Origin: Halobacteriales archaeon QS_3_64_16
Lineage (GTDB): Archaea; Halobacteriota; Halobacteria; Halobacteriales; Halococcaceae
Direction of reading: 5' to 3'
Length of the DNA stretch: 41,876 nucleotides
Assembly (NCBI GenBank): GCA_003021705.1
Contig: PXRJ01000049.1
Span: 20,403 to 62,278, forward strand
The notes beneath the pieces are model-generated. The model saw only the letters and a list, made by a program, of their open reading frames with translations. It was not told the DNA's origin and searched no databases. Below, piece after piece: positions 17,759 through 27,102 of this stretch (position 1 is the stretch's first letter; each line of letters opens with the position of its first letter). Both the position numbers and the translations under genes were made by a program.

Positions 17759-17965
17759 ATGAGAGACGACCAGGAGCTATCGATTTACGCCGGATCGGAC
17801 GGGAGCCTGCGCACTGGGTGGACGGTGCGGATCACGAGGAAAAGTAACCGCTGGAAACCGGTGATGGCCGACGACGGCGCAGGATGGATGCCCGAATGGG
17901 ACACGAAACGCGGGGAGTTGGTCTGGTACGTGCAGACGACGCTCTCGGAGTTACTGACTGGGTAG
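17759..17965 (+). CDS. Small uncharacterised protein (68 aa)
   Basis: The start is the ATG at 17759 (MRDDQELSIYAGSDGSLRTG), giving a 68-residue protein rich in Trp (5) and in alternating beta-strand-like segments (GWTVRITRKSNRWKPVMA, ELVWYVQTTLSELL). No cysteine, signal peptide or membrane segment is seen. I do not recognise the family. The upstream extension of the frame is Arg-rich and contains the promoter repeats, so it was excluded. The next gene on the strand starts 61 bp later. Confidence 0.65.
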   Translation: MRDDQELSIYAGSDGSLRTGWTVRITRKSNRWKPVMADDGAGWMPEWDTKRGELVWYVQTTLSELLTG

Positions 17966-18026
17966 CGATCCGCCGGAACGATGTCGATTCCGCACCGCGA
18001 GTGATCGACATGAGAGCGGAGGACCG

Positions 18027-18311
18027 ATGAGCACCGACCCCGATCCCGACCGGAATCGGACGAAGCTCCTCCGGGCGCGCTGTTATGACTGTGGGTGGGT
18101 ATCTCAGTGGGTGAAGCCGGACTCGTTGAGCGAGCGCGTAGAAACCCACGAAGAGAGGGAACACGACGGCGAGGCGACGATCGCGATCGACCACGAGAAC
18201 GTCCATCGGGATATCGACCCGGAGCAGGTACTCGAAATTCTCGACGAGGTACTCAAAGAAGGGGAGTGGGAAGCTGACCGGAGTGATAGGGACGAGGATT
18301 CAACCGGTTAG
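18027..18311 (+). CDS. Small C2H2-like zinc-binding protein (94 aa)
   Basis: The protein starts MSTDPDPDRNRTKLLRARCY. It has a CYDCGW pair of cysteines near residue 19, followed about 18 residues later by HEEREH and then IDHENVH, so a zinc site of Cys2-His2 type is plausible. The C-terminal half is an acidic helix (EQVLEILDEVLKEGEWE). Such small single-finger proteins are common in haloarchaea and are often of unknown, possibly regulatory, function. It converges with the VOC gene and overlaps its restored end by 12 bp. Confidence 0.7.
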   Translation: MSTDPDPDRNRTKLLRARCYDCGWVSQWVKPDSLSERVETHEEREHDGEATIAIDHENVHRDIDPEQVLEILDEVLKEGEWEADRSDRDEDSTG

Positions 18312-18708
18312 CTCGACGAACTCGAAAGGGATTCCGGGGCACGGTTTCGGGGTCGGCGAAGGCTCGCTCGTAGGGTCCGAGTCCGGATGTCGGCTCGGAG
18401 TCGTACATTGCAAAGCCCGCCGCTTCGACCCCGGCGATCGCCTCGCGGATATTCTGGACAGTGTAGGCGACGTGATAGGGCGAGACAGCTACTAGGGAAT
18501 CCAGTAGCGGGTCGATATCGGTGCCTCGCTTCTCGCGGGCGATCAGATGGAACTGACAGTCGGGTATCTCGGTGAAGACCATCCGTACCGCCGGGTCGGT
18601 GCCGTCCCCGCTCCCGGCGTCGTCCCGGCTCTCGGCGTCCTCGGTAAGCGTGAGCGCACTATCGAAGTCCTCGACTATCTGACCGACGTGGTGAACGCCC
18701 GTTATCAT
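18300..18708 (-). pseudogene. VOC-fold (glyoxalase/epimerase-like) gene with C-terminal frameshift
   Basis: The start at the ATG at 18708 gives MITGVHHVGQIVEDFDSAL, the usual first strand of a vicinal-oxygen-chelate fold with a metal-binding His. Later blocks are CQFHLIARE, YHVAYTVQNIREAI and SGLGPYERAFADPETVP. Downstream of ETVP the frame reads RNPFRVRRANRL and runs to 18253. Removing one base from the GGGG at 18336-18339 (plus strand) restores GIPFEFVELTG and a stop at 18300-18302, the expected family ending. So there is a +1 insertion, real or technical. The protein is shorter than typical methylmalonyl-CoA epimerases. Substrate unknown. Only the last residues are affected, so the product might still fold. 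Confidence 0.75.
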
Positions 18709-18869
18709 CGCTTTCCCTCTTCGATGGCAGCCCTCAAGAGGATTCGTCTCCGTCGGCAGGGGCGTTAGCGGTCCTATTGCAGGCCGGGAAGACACTGCAG
18801 AGCACGAGCGGCCGAAGGCTCCGGAAGAGAGAGGCGAGTCGGGGGAGAACGATAGTAGAACGTCGGTGA

Positions 18870-19844
18870 TTAGGCTGTGCTCTCGGTTCCGTCCGTCGGG
18901 CGCTCGGGTTCGATGTAGACGTTTCTGATCTGGGGTTCTATCTCTCGGAGGGCGGCTTCGATTGCGTCGATTCGGTCGCCGATCGCGGCGGTGTCCAGAC
19001 CTGATTCAAACGCCACGTCGGCGGCGACGATGATCTCCTCGGGACCGAAGTACACCGTTCGGAAGTCGGCGATGGTATCAACGTCGTCCGTGCCGGTGAT
19101 TCGATCACGGAGCTGTTTTTCCTCGTCGACGGGTAGGCTCTCGCCGAGGATGAGCCGCTTGTTCTGCCAGGCGAGGGCAACGGCGAAACCCATCAAGAGA
19201 AAACCGATCACGAAGGCAGCGATCCCATCGTAGACGTGATTTCCTGTCAATTCAGTGAGGTATATACCAATCATGCCGATCGCGGCGGCGGCCATAGCGA
19301 TCGAGTCCTCGACGAAGGCCGTGAGCGTGGTCACGTCGCTGGTCTTCCGGAAGGCCTCGCGGTAGCCGCTCCAGTCGTGTTCTTCGATCTGGGATCTCAT
19401 TCCCGCGTTCGCCTCCCTAAGTGCGTACACCTCGAACAGGATCGCGAGGGAGAGAACGATGTAGCTGATCTGTGCGCCGCTAAGAGTCACGTCGATCAGC
19501 GGTATGGTGGCGTTACTCACGCTGTAGGTGCCCTCGCCGACGATCGCCTCGTAGCCCTTCCTCGCGCTCTCGATTCCGGCGACGCCGAACAGAAGCACCG
19601 AAACGAGAAAGCTGTAGAAGAACTGTGCCTTGCCGTAGCCGAAGGGATGGGTCTGATCGGCGCTGCGCTCCGAGTAACGGATGCCGATCAGTAAGAACAC
19701 CTGATTGCCGGTATCCGAGACCGACTGGTACGTCTCCGATAACATCGCCGCACTGCCCGTAAGCAGATAGCCGACGAACTTGAGAATCGCGATCGCCCCG
19801 TTGGCGATCAGCGCGGCGATCACGACCGACTTGCTTTCAGCCAT
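18870..19844 (-). CDS. Cation diffusion facilitator (CDF) family transporter
   Basis: A 324-aa integral membrane protein with six hydrophobic segments and a cytoplasmic C-terminal domain (residues about 225-324) of the CDF dimerisation type. The start is the ATG at 19844 (MAESKSVVIAALIANGAIAI). TM2 holds SETYQSVSDTGNQ, where the first metal ligand position, usually His or Asp, is Gln here; the second Asp is kept. TM5 holds FVEDSIAMAAAAIG with the conserved EDS. The likely role is divalent-metal/proton antiport out of the cell, but the altered ligand suggests unusual metal preference. It is divergent from the phosphodiesterase gene with a 75-bp gap. Confidence 0.9.
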   Translation of the reverse strand: MAESKSVVIAALIANGAIAILKFVGYLLTGSAAMLSETYQSVSDTGNQVFLLIGIRYSERSADQTHPFGYGKAQFFYSFLVSVLLFGVAGIESARKGYEAIVGEGTYSVSNATIPLIDVTLSGAQISYIVLSLAILFEVYALREANAGMRSQIEEHDWSGYREAFRKTSDVTTLTAFVEDSIAMAAAAIGMIGIYLTELTGNHVYDGIAAFVIGFLLMGFAVALAWQNKRLILGESLPVDEEKQLRDRITGTDDVDTIADFRTVYFGPEEIIVAADVAFESGLDTAAIGDRIDAIEAALREIEPQIRNVYIEPERPTDGTESTA

Positions 19845-19919
19845 TACACGGGGTCCGATAGCGACCGGCAAATAGCTCGTGGATTGGGATTCATACGTCT
19901 GGTTCGCGTTCGATTCGGT

Positions 19920-20459
19920 ATGATCGCCGTCGTCTCCGATACACACGGAAGCTCGGATCACCGGCTCGAAGGCCACACCGCGGACGCCGTCCGCGAGGCC
20001 GATCTCGTGCTCCACGCGGGCGATTTCACCACCAAGAACGTCTTCGCGGGCTTCGAGCGCGAGGCTACCGACCTCCGGGCGGTCTATGGCAACAACGACG
20101 CGGCAGAACTCGCCGAACACTTGCCCGCGACGCGGGTGATCGATCTCGCGAGCGAGGGGTTCGACAGCCGAGTACGGATCGCGCTCTGTCACGGCCACGA
20201 GCACAGCGAGACGGCGCTGTCGTTGCTCGGTCGCCAGTCGAACGCGACGCTCGTCGTCTCGGGGCACTCCCACCAGCCGGGCGTGACCGAGGCGGGCGAC
20301 CTGGTCCTATTGAATCCGGGCAGTCACGCCGACCCGCGGTGGAATCGGCCGGCACACGCCGAACTCGATGTCGCCGAGGGAGGCGGGCTCGACGGCCGGC
20401 TGCGCGAGCCCGATGGGACCGTCTTCGAGACGTTCACGGTATCGCCGCTCGAGAAGTGA
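19920..20459 (+). CDS. YfcE/MJ0936-type metallophosphoesterase
   Basis: A 179-aa phosphodiesterase of the calcineurin-like fold. Metal motifs in order are SDTHG (residues 6-10), HAGDF, YGNND, CHGH and SGHSHQPG, and the order matches the family exactly. The start is the ATG at 19920 (MIAVVSDTHGSSD); the frame upstream is non-coding. Members hydrolyse artificial or cyclic phosphodiesters in vitro, and the physiological substrate is unknown. Stand-alone gene. Confidence 0.93.
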   Translation: MIAVVSDTHGSSDHRLEGHTADAVREADLVLHAGDFTTKNVFAGFEREATDLRAVYGNNDAAELAEHLPATRVIDLASEGFDSRVRIALCHGHEHSETALSLLGRQSNATLVVSGHSHQPGVTEAGDLVLLNPGSHADPRWNRPAHAELDVAEGGGLDGRLREPDGTVFETFTVSPLEK

Positions 20460-20619
20460 GAGATCGGGGGTCGGTCGCTGCAAACCAGAGACCGGTGATC
20501 GGAGACCCGAACCGATCGGGTAGTCCGATTCGGCCGGACGACCGATGTTGACGCCGGGGGCCCGAAACGATCGACGCCAGCCCCGAAACGGCTTTAGGAA
20601 GGGAGGCAAACGCCAGGAT

Positions 20620-20751
20620 ATGGGTTTGAGCATCGATCCGGTACTCGTCGGTCTCGTCGTGGTCATGCTCGTCTTCGTCTTCGGGGTCTATCTCCTTATC
20701 CGCCGGACGCTGCTCAGCCTCCGCGAGGGCTTCGAGAGCGGCAAACAGTAG
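20620..20751 (+). CDS. Single-span membrane microprotein (43 aa)
   Basis: A 43-residue protein, MGLSIDPVLVGLVVVMLVFV followed by FGVYLLIRRTLLSLREGFE: one hydrophobic helix of about 22 residues and then a basic and amphipathic tail on the presumed cytoplasmic side. The start is the ATG at 20620. CGAAACGGCTTTAGG at 20584-20598 resembles a BRE plus TATA box 25-30 nt upstream, so the mRNA would be leaderless or nearly so. Function unknown; a small haloarchaeal membrane protein family is likely. Confidence 0.65.
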   Translation: MGLSIDPVLVGLVVVMLVFVFGVYLLIRRTLLSLREGFESGKQ

Positions 20752-20847
20752 CTCACTACACCCTCTCGATCGCGCCGTGTACTATCGAGTGCAACGACTA
20801 TCGAACGGGTCGACGTCGGTCGAATGGCCGTCGATCGGGCATTGAGC

Positions 20848-21858
<1,011 letters not shown>

Positions 21859-22033
21859 ACCGGGAAGCCGGGAGCGAGGGCAAAATAGCCGACGGTCGTG
21901 GGCACCGCAGTCCTTGGGGAGCCGAGCACGAACGCCGGCACCGATACCGAGGGCTCGATACTGGGCAACCGGCATGCCGATCGAATCGGGGGAACTCAAA
22001 AGAAGTTTGCGCGCCCCGAAAGCATCGGAGAGT

Positions 22034-23125
22034 ATGGACCCGCGTATCCGCGAGCACGCTCAGGTGATCGCCGATCACTCCACGGGAATCGAGGCCGGCG
22101 ATATGGTCGTCCTCAGCGCGCCACCCGAGGCAGAAGACCTCCTCGTCGCGCTCTACGAGGCGATCGGTGATCGGGACGCGACCCCGATCCATGTGGGTCA
22201 AAGCGAGCGGGCCGACCGGGCGTTCATGCGTGCGGCCGACCAGGAGGAACTTGAGACACCGAGACACACGAAAGCGCTCTACGAGGAAAGCGACGTCCTG
22301 ATTACGATCCGCGCGCCGCGAAACGCCACCGAAACCTCCGATGTGGAGCCGGCCGCGACCGCCGCGCGCCAGCGCGCCAGCCAACCGGTCCAGGAGGTCG
22401 CGCTGTCGAAACGCTGGTGTCTCACCCAGTTCCCGACCGCTGCGAGCGCCCAGCTCGCCGAAACCAGTTCGGAAGCCTACGAGCAGTTCGTCTGGGACGC
22501 GGTGAATCTCGACTGGGAAGCCCAGCGCGACTTCCAGGAGGAGATGGTCGAGCGCCTCGACAGCGCCTCTACGGTCCGAATCGTTTCAGGTGAACGTACC
22601 GATCTCACCATGTCGATCGACGGAATGATTCCGATCAACGACGACGCCAGACACAATCTGCCTGGGGGTGAGGTCTTCACTGCGCCCGTCTTCGAGTCAG
22701 TCGCCGGCGAGGTCTACTTCGACAAGCCCGTCTACCGCCAGGGCCGGGAGGTCACCGACGCCCGTCTGGTCTTCGAGGAGGGCGAGGTGGTCGAATACGC
22801 CGCCGAGAAGAACGAGGACGTACTGACCGAGATCTTGGAGACCGACCCGGGCGCGCGCCGACTAGGCGAACTGGGCATCGGGATGAACAGGGAGATCGAT
22901 CGGTTCACCTACAACATGCTCTTCGACGAGAAGATGGGCGACACAGTCCATTTGGCGGTCGGCAACGCCTACGATATGACGGTCGGCGAGAATCAGGAAG
23001 GCAACGACTCGGCCGCTCACGTCGACATGATCGTCGATATGACCACGGATTCGCGGATCGAACTGGACGGGGAAGTCGTCCAGCGAGACGGGACCTTCGC
23101 CTTCGAGGAAGGATTCGAGGGGTAG
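22034..23125 (+). CDS. M29-family aminopeptidase
   Basis: A metallo-aminopeptidase (363 aa) of the thermophilic aminopeptidase T/AmpS family, which releases N-terminal residues from peptides with two metal ions. Likely ligands are Glu in LPGGEVFTAP, Glu in LGELGIGMN, His in GDTVHLAVGNAY and the HVDMIVD segment near the C-terminus; all are present and in order. The start is the ATG at 22034 (MDPRIREHAQVIADHS); open frame upstream overlaps the divergent ltaE region. Stand-alone gene. Confidence 0.93.
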   Translation: MDPRIREHAQVIADHSTGIEAGDMVVLSAPPEAEDLLVALYEAIGDRDATPIHVGQSERADRAFMRAADQEELETPRHTKALYEESDVLITIRAPRNATETSDVEPAATAARQRASQPVQEVALSKRWCLTQFPTAASAQLAETSSEAYEQFVWDAVNLDWEAQRDFQEEMVERLDSASTVRIVSGERTDLTMSIDGMIPINDDARHNLPGGEVFTAPVFESVAGEVYFDKPVYRQGREVTDARLVFEEGEVVEYAAEKNEDVLTEILETDPGARRLGELGIGMNREIDRFTYNMLFDEKMGDTVHLAVGNAYDMTVGENQEGNDSAAHVDMIVDMTTDSRIELDGEVVQRDGTFAFEEGFEG

Positions 23126-23163
23126 TTACGGCATAGTGCTTCGATCGGAACGATGGAGCCAGG

Positions 23164-23556
23164 TCAGTACGAGCGTACGTCAAGCCCGTCGATGCGCTCG
23201 AAGCGCGAGACGTTACGCGTCACTACCGGCCGTTCCTCAATGAGTGCGGTTGCCGCGATGATACAGTCCTCCCGGTCGATTTCCATACCCTCAGTGATCA
23301 GTTCGCCGCTGATCCGGCCGGCTTTCGCCATTACTGTTCGATCGGCCGATCGGACGGGTCTCGTATCGATGACGTCACGAACTCGCTCGCGCTCGGCCGC
23401 GGAGTCGATGGCACGAGCGACGCCTTCGTACAGTTCGAGAATCGTGACCGAGGAGAGATACTGCTGCTGGCCGGCGGCTTCTGCCTCCCGGTAGAGCTCG
23501 ATAGCCTCCTCGTCGTCGTTCATCACGTCGATGACGAAGGTCGTATCGAGGATCAC
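23164..23556 (-). CDS. vapC: VapC-type PIN-domain ribonuclease toxin
   Basis: A 130-residue PIN domain. MILDTTFVIDVMN gives the first acidic residue (Asp4); ILELYEGV gives the Glu; MEIDREDCIIAATA gives the Asp cluster; VVTRNVSRFERI is the usual C-terminal motif. It is predicted to cleave RNA (often initiator tRNA or rRNA) when free of antitoxin. The ATG overlaps the vapB stop by 4 nt (ATGA), the classical antitoxin-first arrangement. Confidence 0.92.
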   Translation of the reverse strand: MILDTTFVIDVMNDDEEAIELYREAEAAGQQQYLSSVTILELYEGVARAIDSAAERERVRDVIDTRPVRSADRTVMAKAGRISGELITEGMEIDREDCIIAATALIEERPVVTRNVSRFERIDGLDVRSY

Positions 23557-23801
23557 GAGTCCTCGCTCGCATCGAGACGTGTCGCGATCTCCGCGGAACG
23601 TTCCCGGGAGCGCTCTCGACGCGCGTCGATCGTCTCGCGCGTCGCCTCGGCTTCCTCGTCGGAGAGAACGCCGGCGAGTTCGAGCAACGAGCGCTCGCCG
23701 GCGATCCGTTTCACGACGTCCGAGAAGCTCTCGCCCTCGCGCTTCCGCTCTGCGATGCGCTCATAGGCCTCGTCGTCGAGCCGGATCGTCTTCGTTCCCA
23801 T
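23553..23801 (-). CDS. vapB: VapB-type antitoxin
   Basis: An 82-residue protein starting MGTKTIRLDDEAYERIAERK, an N-terminal ribbon-helix-helix-like DNA-binding segment followed by FSDVVKRIAGERSLLELAGVL and a charged C-terminal helix that would wrap the toxin. The start at the ATG at 23801 was chosen because the sequence upstream in frame (to 24002) does not look like protein. It should neutralise VapC and repress its own promoter. Confidence 0.9.
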   Translation of the reverse strand: MGTKTIRLDDEAYERIAERKREGESFSDVVKRIAGERSLLELAGVLSDEEAEATRETIDARRERSRERSAEIATRLDASEDS

Positions 23802-23904
23802 GTGTACACGGTCGTGTGCGGCAGCGATAACGCTTCGGTCGACAACGGGTAGAGGTTCGAAATATACAGCGAATCGACCGTACAAGGCCTCGAACTGATC
23901 CGTT

Positions 23905-25014
23905 TTAGAATGCTTCGTCCAAGATCCGTCGCCTATAGCCGTGGTCAACCGCTGCTCTGTAGACGGCTGGTTCGTGGTATCTACGGTACGACGATCGCTC
24001 ACCTCTGTCGACCTCGTTGAGTGCTGCCCTCAACCATCCTCTTTTGACCGCCGGATCCGCTATTCGATCGAGTCCATCGTGAAATTCGAGCAAATGAGGG
24101 GTCGATTCTTCGTTCTCGAACCGTTCATAGTTACTAGCCCGCGCGATGAGTTCGTCCAAACCCTCCGTGTCGTCGCTCAGAATGAAGCCGGTGTGAGTCC
24201 GATCTGACCGCATGATAGTGAGGATGAAGCGACTGTTGATCGTAACGTGAATTTCCCCCGGCTTTCGGGATCGACGTGACCAATCTCGGATCGCCACTTG
24301 GAAGTCCGGTGATTGCTAAGACTTCTTCAAGAAAGTCGAAGTGATGATCGATCCACTCCCGACTCGATGCCTCCACAACCCGTTCGACGAGTTTCTCTCG
24401 AACGTCAATATCTTCGGGAATCTCAATCGAATCTCGGTCGTTGCTTGCTTTAGCCAACGAGGAATTTGACTCTCGGCGCGTCCGAGGGAATAGAAAGCGT
24501 TGATCGATGAGTCACGTCACGCGGTGTAGATTGTGACGTGCTAATGAACTCGTCCAGTTCCTCGAGTGTAGCCGAAGAGCTATTCGACCATAGCTCGTCG
24601 AACCAGTCGCGTAGCTCATCAACCGACTCGGGCTCGTCCAGTGAAACGGCGAGTTCGTCCCGACCAGCGAGCCCTTTTCGGGTGAAGTTCGCAGAACCGA
24701 CGAGCGCACCCTCGCCGGCGACGATCGCTTTCGCGTGAAGGTCGCGAACGTCGTGGATTTTTTCGTGATGTTGGGTGACGAACTCTCCGATTCGATTTTG
24801 GGGTTCCACTTCGCTCGCTACCGAGCCATGCCTCCATGTCAGTCAGCACACGCCAGGAAGCGGCGTCCGCGAGGATTGATTCGAGGTAGTCCAGGTTGAT
24901 GTATGGGGAGGCCAGTAGAACGTCCGCATCGGCAGTGAGGTCTCGAATCGCCCCGTCGAACGGCGATGGTCCTCCATCACGACTCTCAGCGGTGTGGTAG
25001 ACGAGATCGACCAT
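23905..25014 (-). pseudogene. Phospholipase D-like gene broken by three +1 frameshifts
   Basis: Four consecutive minus-strand frames make one protein of about 365 aa. Part 1 (from the ATG at 25014): MVDLVYHTAESRDGGPSPFD to AWLG. Part 2: VEPQNRIGEFVTQHH, then the single HKD-like motif LHAKAIVAGEGALVGSANFT. Part 3: AKASNDRDSIEIPEDIDVRE to IPKAG. Part 4: GEIHVTINSRFILTI, ending RRRILDEAF. Frames change near 24821-24822 (CC), 24456-24460 and 24255-24259 (CCCCC), each consistent with one extra base. The HKD motif has Gly/Glu where Asp is usual. It resembles haloarchaeal PLD-like nuclease or phosphodiesterase proteins. A TATA-like TTTACTA lies at 25052-25058. It probably does not yield an active full-length product. 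Confidence 0.82.
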
Positions 25015-25083
25015 GAGTATCGAACAAGTTGTCTGAACAAGAAGTTACTTCTAGTAAAGTCGGAGAGTTGTGGATTCGTTGTT

Positions 25084-25253
25084 GCATCCGCGAGCGAACG
25101 ATAGTGAGCGAGCGGTTCGCCGTGACTGAGCGCCAACAGGCGCGAAGGAGCGGGCCGACGAGCGAACGGAACGAAGTGAAGTTCGCGAGGAGGGTTTTTG
25201 GTGCAGATTTTGCCGAGGGCTAGCGAAGCCAGCCCGCAGAGCAAAAGGTGCAT
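25084..25253. repeat. Haloarchaeal intergenic repeat with nested hairpin
   Basis: This 170-bp block downstream of polB has the GCGAGCGAACGATAGTGAGC type of sequence and ends in a nested stem-loop: TTTTGC (25208-25213) pairs with GCAAAA (25241-25246), enclosing GGCT (25218-25221) and AGCC (25227-25230). GGTGCA occurs on both sides. From memory, similar GGAGGGTTTTTGGTGCAG-type blocks occur beside genes in other haloarchaea and give spurious C-terminal extensions ending near FGADFAEG. It overlaps the very end of the polB region. Confidence 0.55.
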
Positions 25254-26984
25254 CTAGGTGAACTTCTGGATCGTCAGATCGAGCGTATCCAGATCGACGA
25301 TCGGCGCATAGCCCACGTCGGGCTCGATATTGACGCGTTTCTGGAAGGCGGTCTGGTCCTGCCAGCAGCCGCTGTTGATCGAGAGGACGTTCCGGTGTTT
25401 GCCATAGCCCAGCTTGTGGACGTGACCGGTGTGGAAGACGTCGGGCACGTCGTCCATCACGAGGTAATCCCGGTCTTCCGGCGCGAGGCGGGTGTGACCG
25501 CCGTACTGGGGCGCGACGTGGCGTTTCTTCAGCAACTGGGTCATCGCGCGGTGGGGGTGGTCGTAGCTCGCCTTCTCCTCGGGGAGTTCGGCGATCACCT
25601 CGTCGAGCGAGACGCCGTGGTACATCAGCACCGAAACCCCCTCGATCGTGACCAGCGAGGGATTGGAGGTGACCCGGGCGTCATGCGCACTCATAATTTC
25701 CCGGAGATCGTCCTCGAAACCCGGCTGGGGTTCGGCGAGGCGCACTGCGTCGTGGTTGCCGGGGATCATCACGATCTCTACGTCCCCGGGGACTTCCTTC
25801 AGGTACTCGGAGAAGAGCTCGTACTGCTCGTAGATATCGAGGACGTCGAGTTCCTCGTCCTGACCGGGATAGACACCGACCCCCTCGACCATATCGCCGG
25901 CGAGAAGCAAGTACTCGACCCGTTCAGCCTCCTCGGAGCCCAACCAGTCGGCGAAGTGACTCCAGGCGTCGGCCCGGAACTCCTGGCTGCCGACGTGCAC
26001 GTCGCTCACGAGTGCTGCCCGGACGTGCCGGTCGGCTCGGGAGGGGCCGTTCGTCCGGGGAACGTCTGGGAAGTAGAGTTCGTCGACGAAACAGATCCCC
26101 GCGTCGTCCGAAAGCGTGCCCTCGATCGCGATCGCCTCGTCGTAGAGCAGTTCGTCGATCCGCTCCGAGACCTCCTTGCCCGTGACGAACAGGCAGGGAA
26201 AGGTGCCCGTCGTGTCCTCGAGTTCGACCAGTCGGTGTCCGTTTCGGGTCGAGCGGATATCGGAGATCAGCCCGACGATAGCCACCTCCGCGCCGCCGGG
26301 CATCGAGCGGATCGCCTCGATCGGGCGGTGTTTCACCCGCGGGCGCAGTAATCGGGAGAGACGCTCGTAGCGGTCGCGAAACACGCGGACGAAGTCGCCG
26401 TACTCGCCGGTGCCCGTGCTGCGACCGGTCATGTCGTTGGCGACCTGTAGCGAGCGCTTCGCGGCGTCCCGGGGAGCGAACCCCTCCGTTTCAACTGGAG
26501 TTTTCGTCTGACCAGCGTCTGACGCGGCAGTATCTCCACTCGAAGCGGCGGGGTCGGATGCGATCGGTTCGGCCGAGTCACCTTCGGCGGCTGTGCCGGG
26601 GGCGGCGGTTTCGGTAGCGTCGGTAGCTCCGGTGGTCGCCGTGGTTTCGGCGATCGAAGCGCCGTCGGAAGCGAGAGGGATTTCGCTGATCGGGTCGGTC
26701 GGGTCGATCGCCCTGGCACTGTTCCCGCCGTCCGTTGCTGGGTCGTCGCCGTTCGTTGTGGTCGCAGCCGCCTCTTCGTTGGGGCGGTCGGGCGTCGTAT
26801 CGACGGCGCTGCGGACGTGTTCCGCCGAGAGGGTGAGCGTCTCCTCGGGAGCGGCGTCGAGCGCGCGGGAGATCGCCGCAGCCGGATCGGACGTCCGGGC
26901 GAGCAGGGTCACGGCCTCGCGATTAGCGTTGTACCCACGGCTCGTGAGTTCCCTGACGACCTCTACCGGCGGCGAGGGCGACAC
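25254..26984 (-). CDS. polB: DNA polymerase D small subunit DP1 (exonuclease subunit)
   Basis: A 576-residue small subunit of the euryarchaeal replicative polymerase PolD, with 3'-5' proofreading nuclease activity. The N-terminal domain (about 1-65) is followed by a long acidic Ala/Thr/Asp linker (about 65-185), an OB-fold, and a C-terminal calcineurin-like nuclease: SDVHVGSQEF, LLAGDMVEG, IPGNHDAVR, MYHGVSLD and HTGHVHKLG. The start is GTG at 26984 (MSPSPPVEVVRELTSRGYNA); a TATA box on the minus strand (TTTTATC at 27006-27012) is about 25 nt upstream, so the mRNA is likely leaderless. It is divergent from sec11, in the replication-gene cluster. Confidence 0.95.
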   Translation of the reverse strand: MSPSPPVEVVRELTSRGYNANREAVTLLARTSDPAAAISRALDAAPEETLTLSAEHVRSAVDTTPDRPNEEAAATTTNGDDPATDGGNSARAIDPTDPISEIPLASDGASIAETTATTGATDATETAAPGTAAEGDSAEPIASDPAASSGDTAASDAGQTKTPVETEGFAPRDAAKRSLQVANDMTGRSTGTGEYGDFVRVFRDRYERLSRLLRPRVKHRPIEAIRSMPGGAEVAIVGLISDIRSTRNGHRLVELEDTTGTFPCLFVTGKEVSERIDELLYDEAIAIEGTLSDDAGICFVDELYFPDVPRTNGPSRADRHVRAALVSDVHVGSQEFRADAWSHFADWLGSEEAERVEYLLLAGDMVEGVGVYPGQDEELDVLDIYEQYELFSEYLKEVPGDVEIVMIPGNHDAVRLAEPQPGFEDDLREIMSAHDARVTSNPSLVTIEGVSVLMYHGVSLDEVIAELPEEKASYDHPHRAMTQLLKKRHVAPQYGGHTRLAPEDRDYLVMDDVPDVFHTGHVHKLGYGKHRNVLSINSGCWQDQTAFQKRVNIEPDVGYAPIVDLDTLDLTIQKFT

Positions 26985-27005
26985 AACCGATCGAGGGCAG
27001 CAAAC

Positions 27006-27013
27006 GATAAAAG
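27006..27013 (-). promoter_or_regulatory. TATA box of polB
   Basis: CTTTTATC on the minus strand is centred about 25 nt from the polB GTG. This spacing predicts transcription starting at or next to the start codon. Confidence 0.55.
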
Positions 27014-27102
27014 AATGCTGATAGTGCTACTGGTACTGATAGCGTCGACCGGAAGAAGGCCGAGTCAGAACGTTGAAGCGCGGACCGTCGTTAAACGTAC
27101 CA

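Noticed and set aside
24255..24822. Programmed frameshifting in the PLD-like gene
   Set aside because: Three unrelated sites without slippery heptamers or shared structure make programming unlikely.
26483..26502. ORB-like GAAACGGAGGGG inside polB (a similar word lies near 37005 in thiQ)
   Set aside because: Only about 16 of 20 bases match, and both are explained by coding of the Glu-Thr-Glu-Gly motif in acidic linkers.
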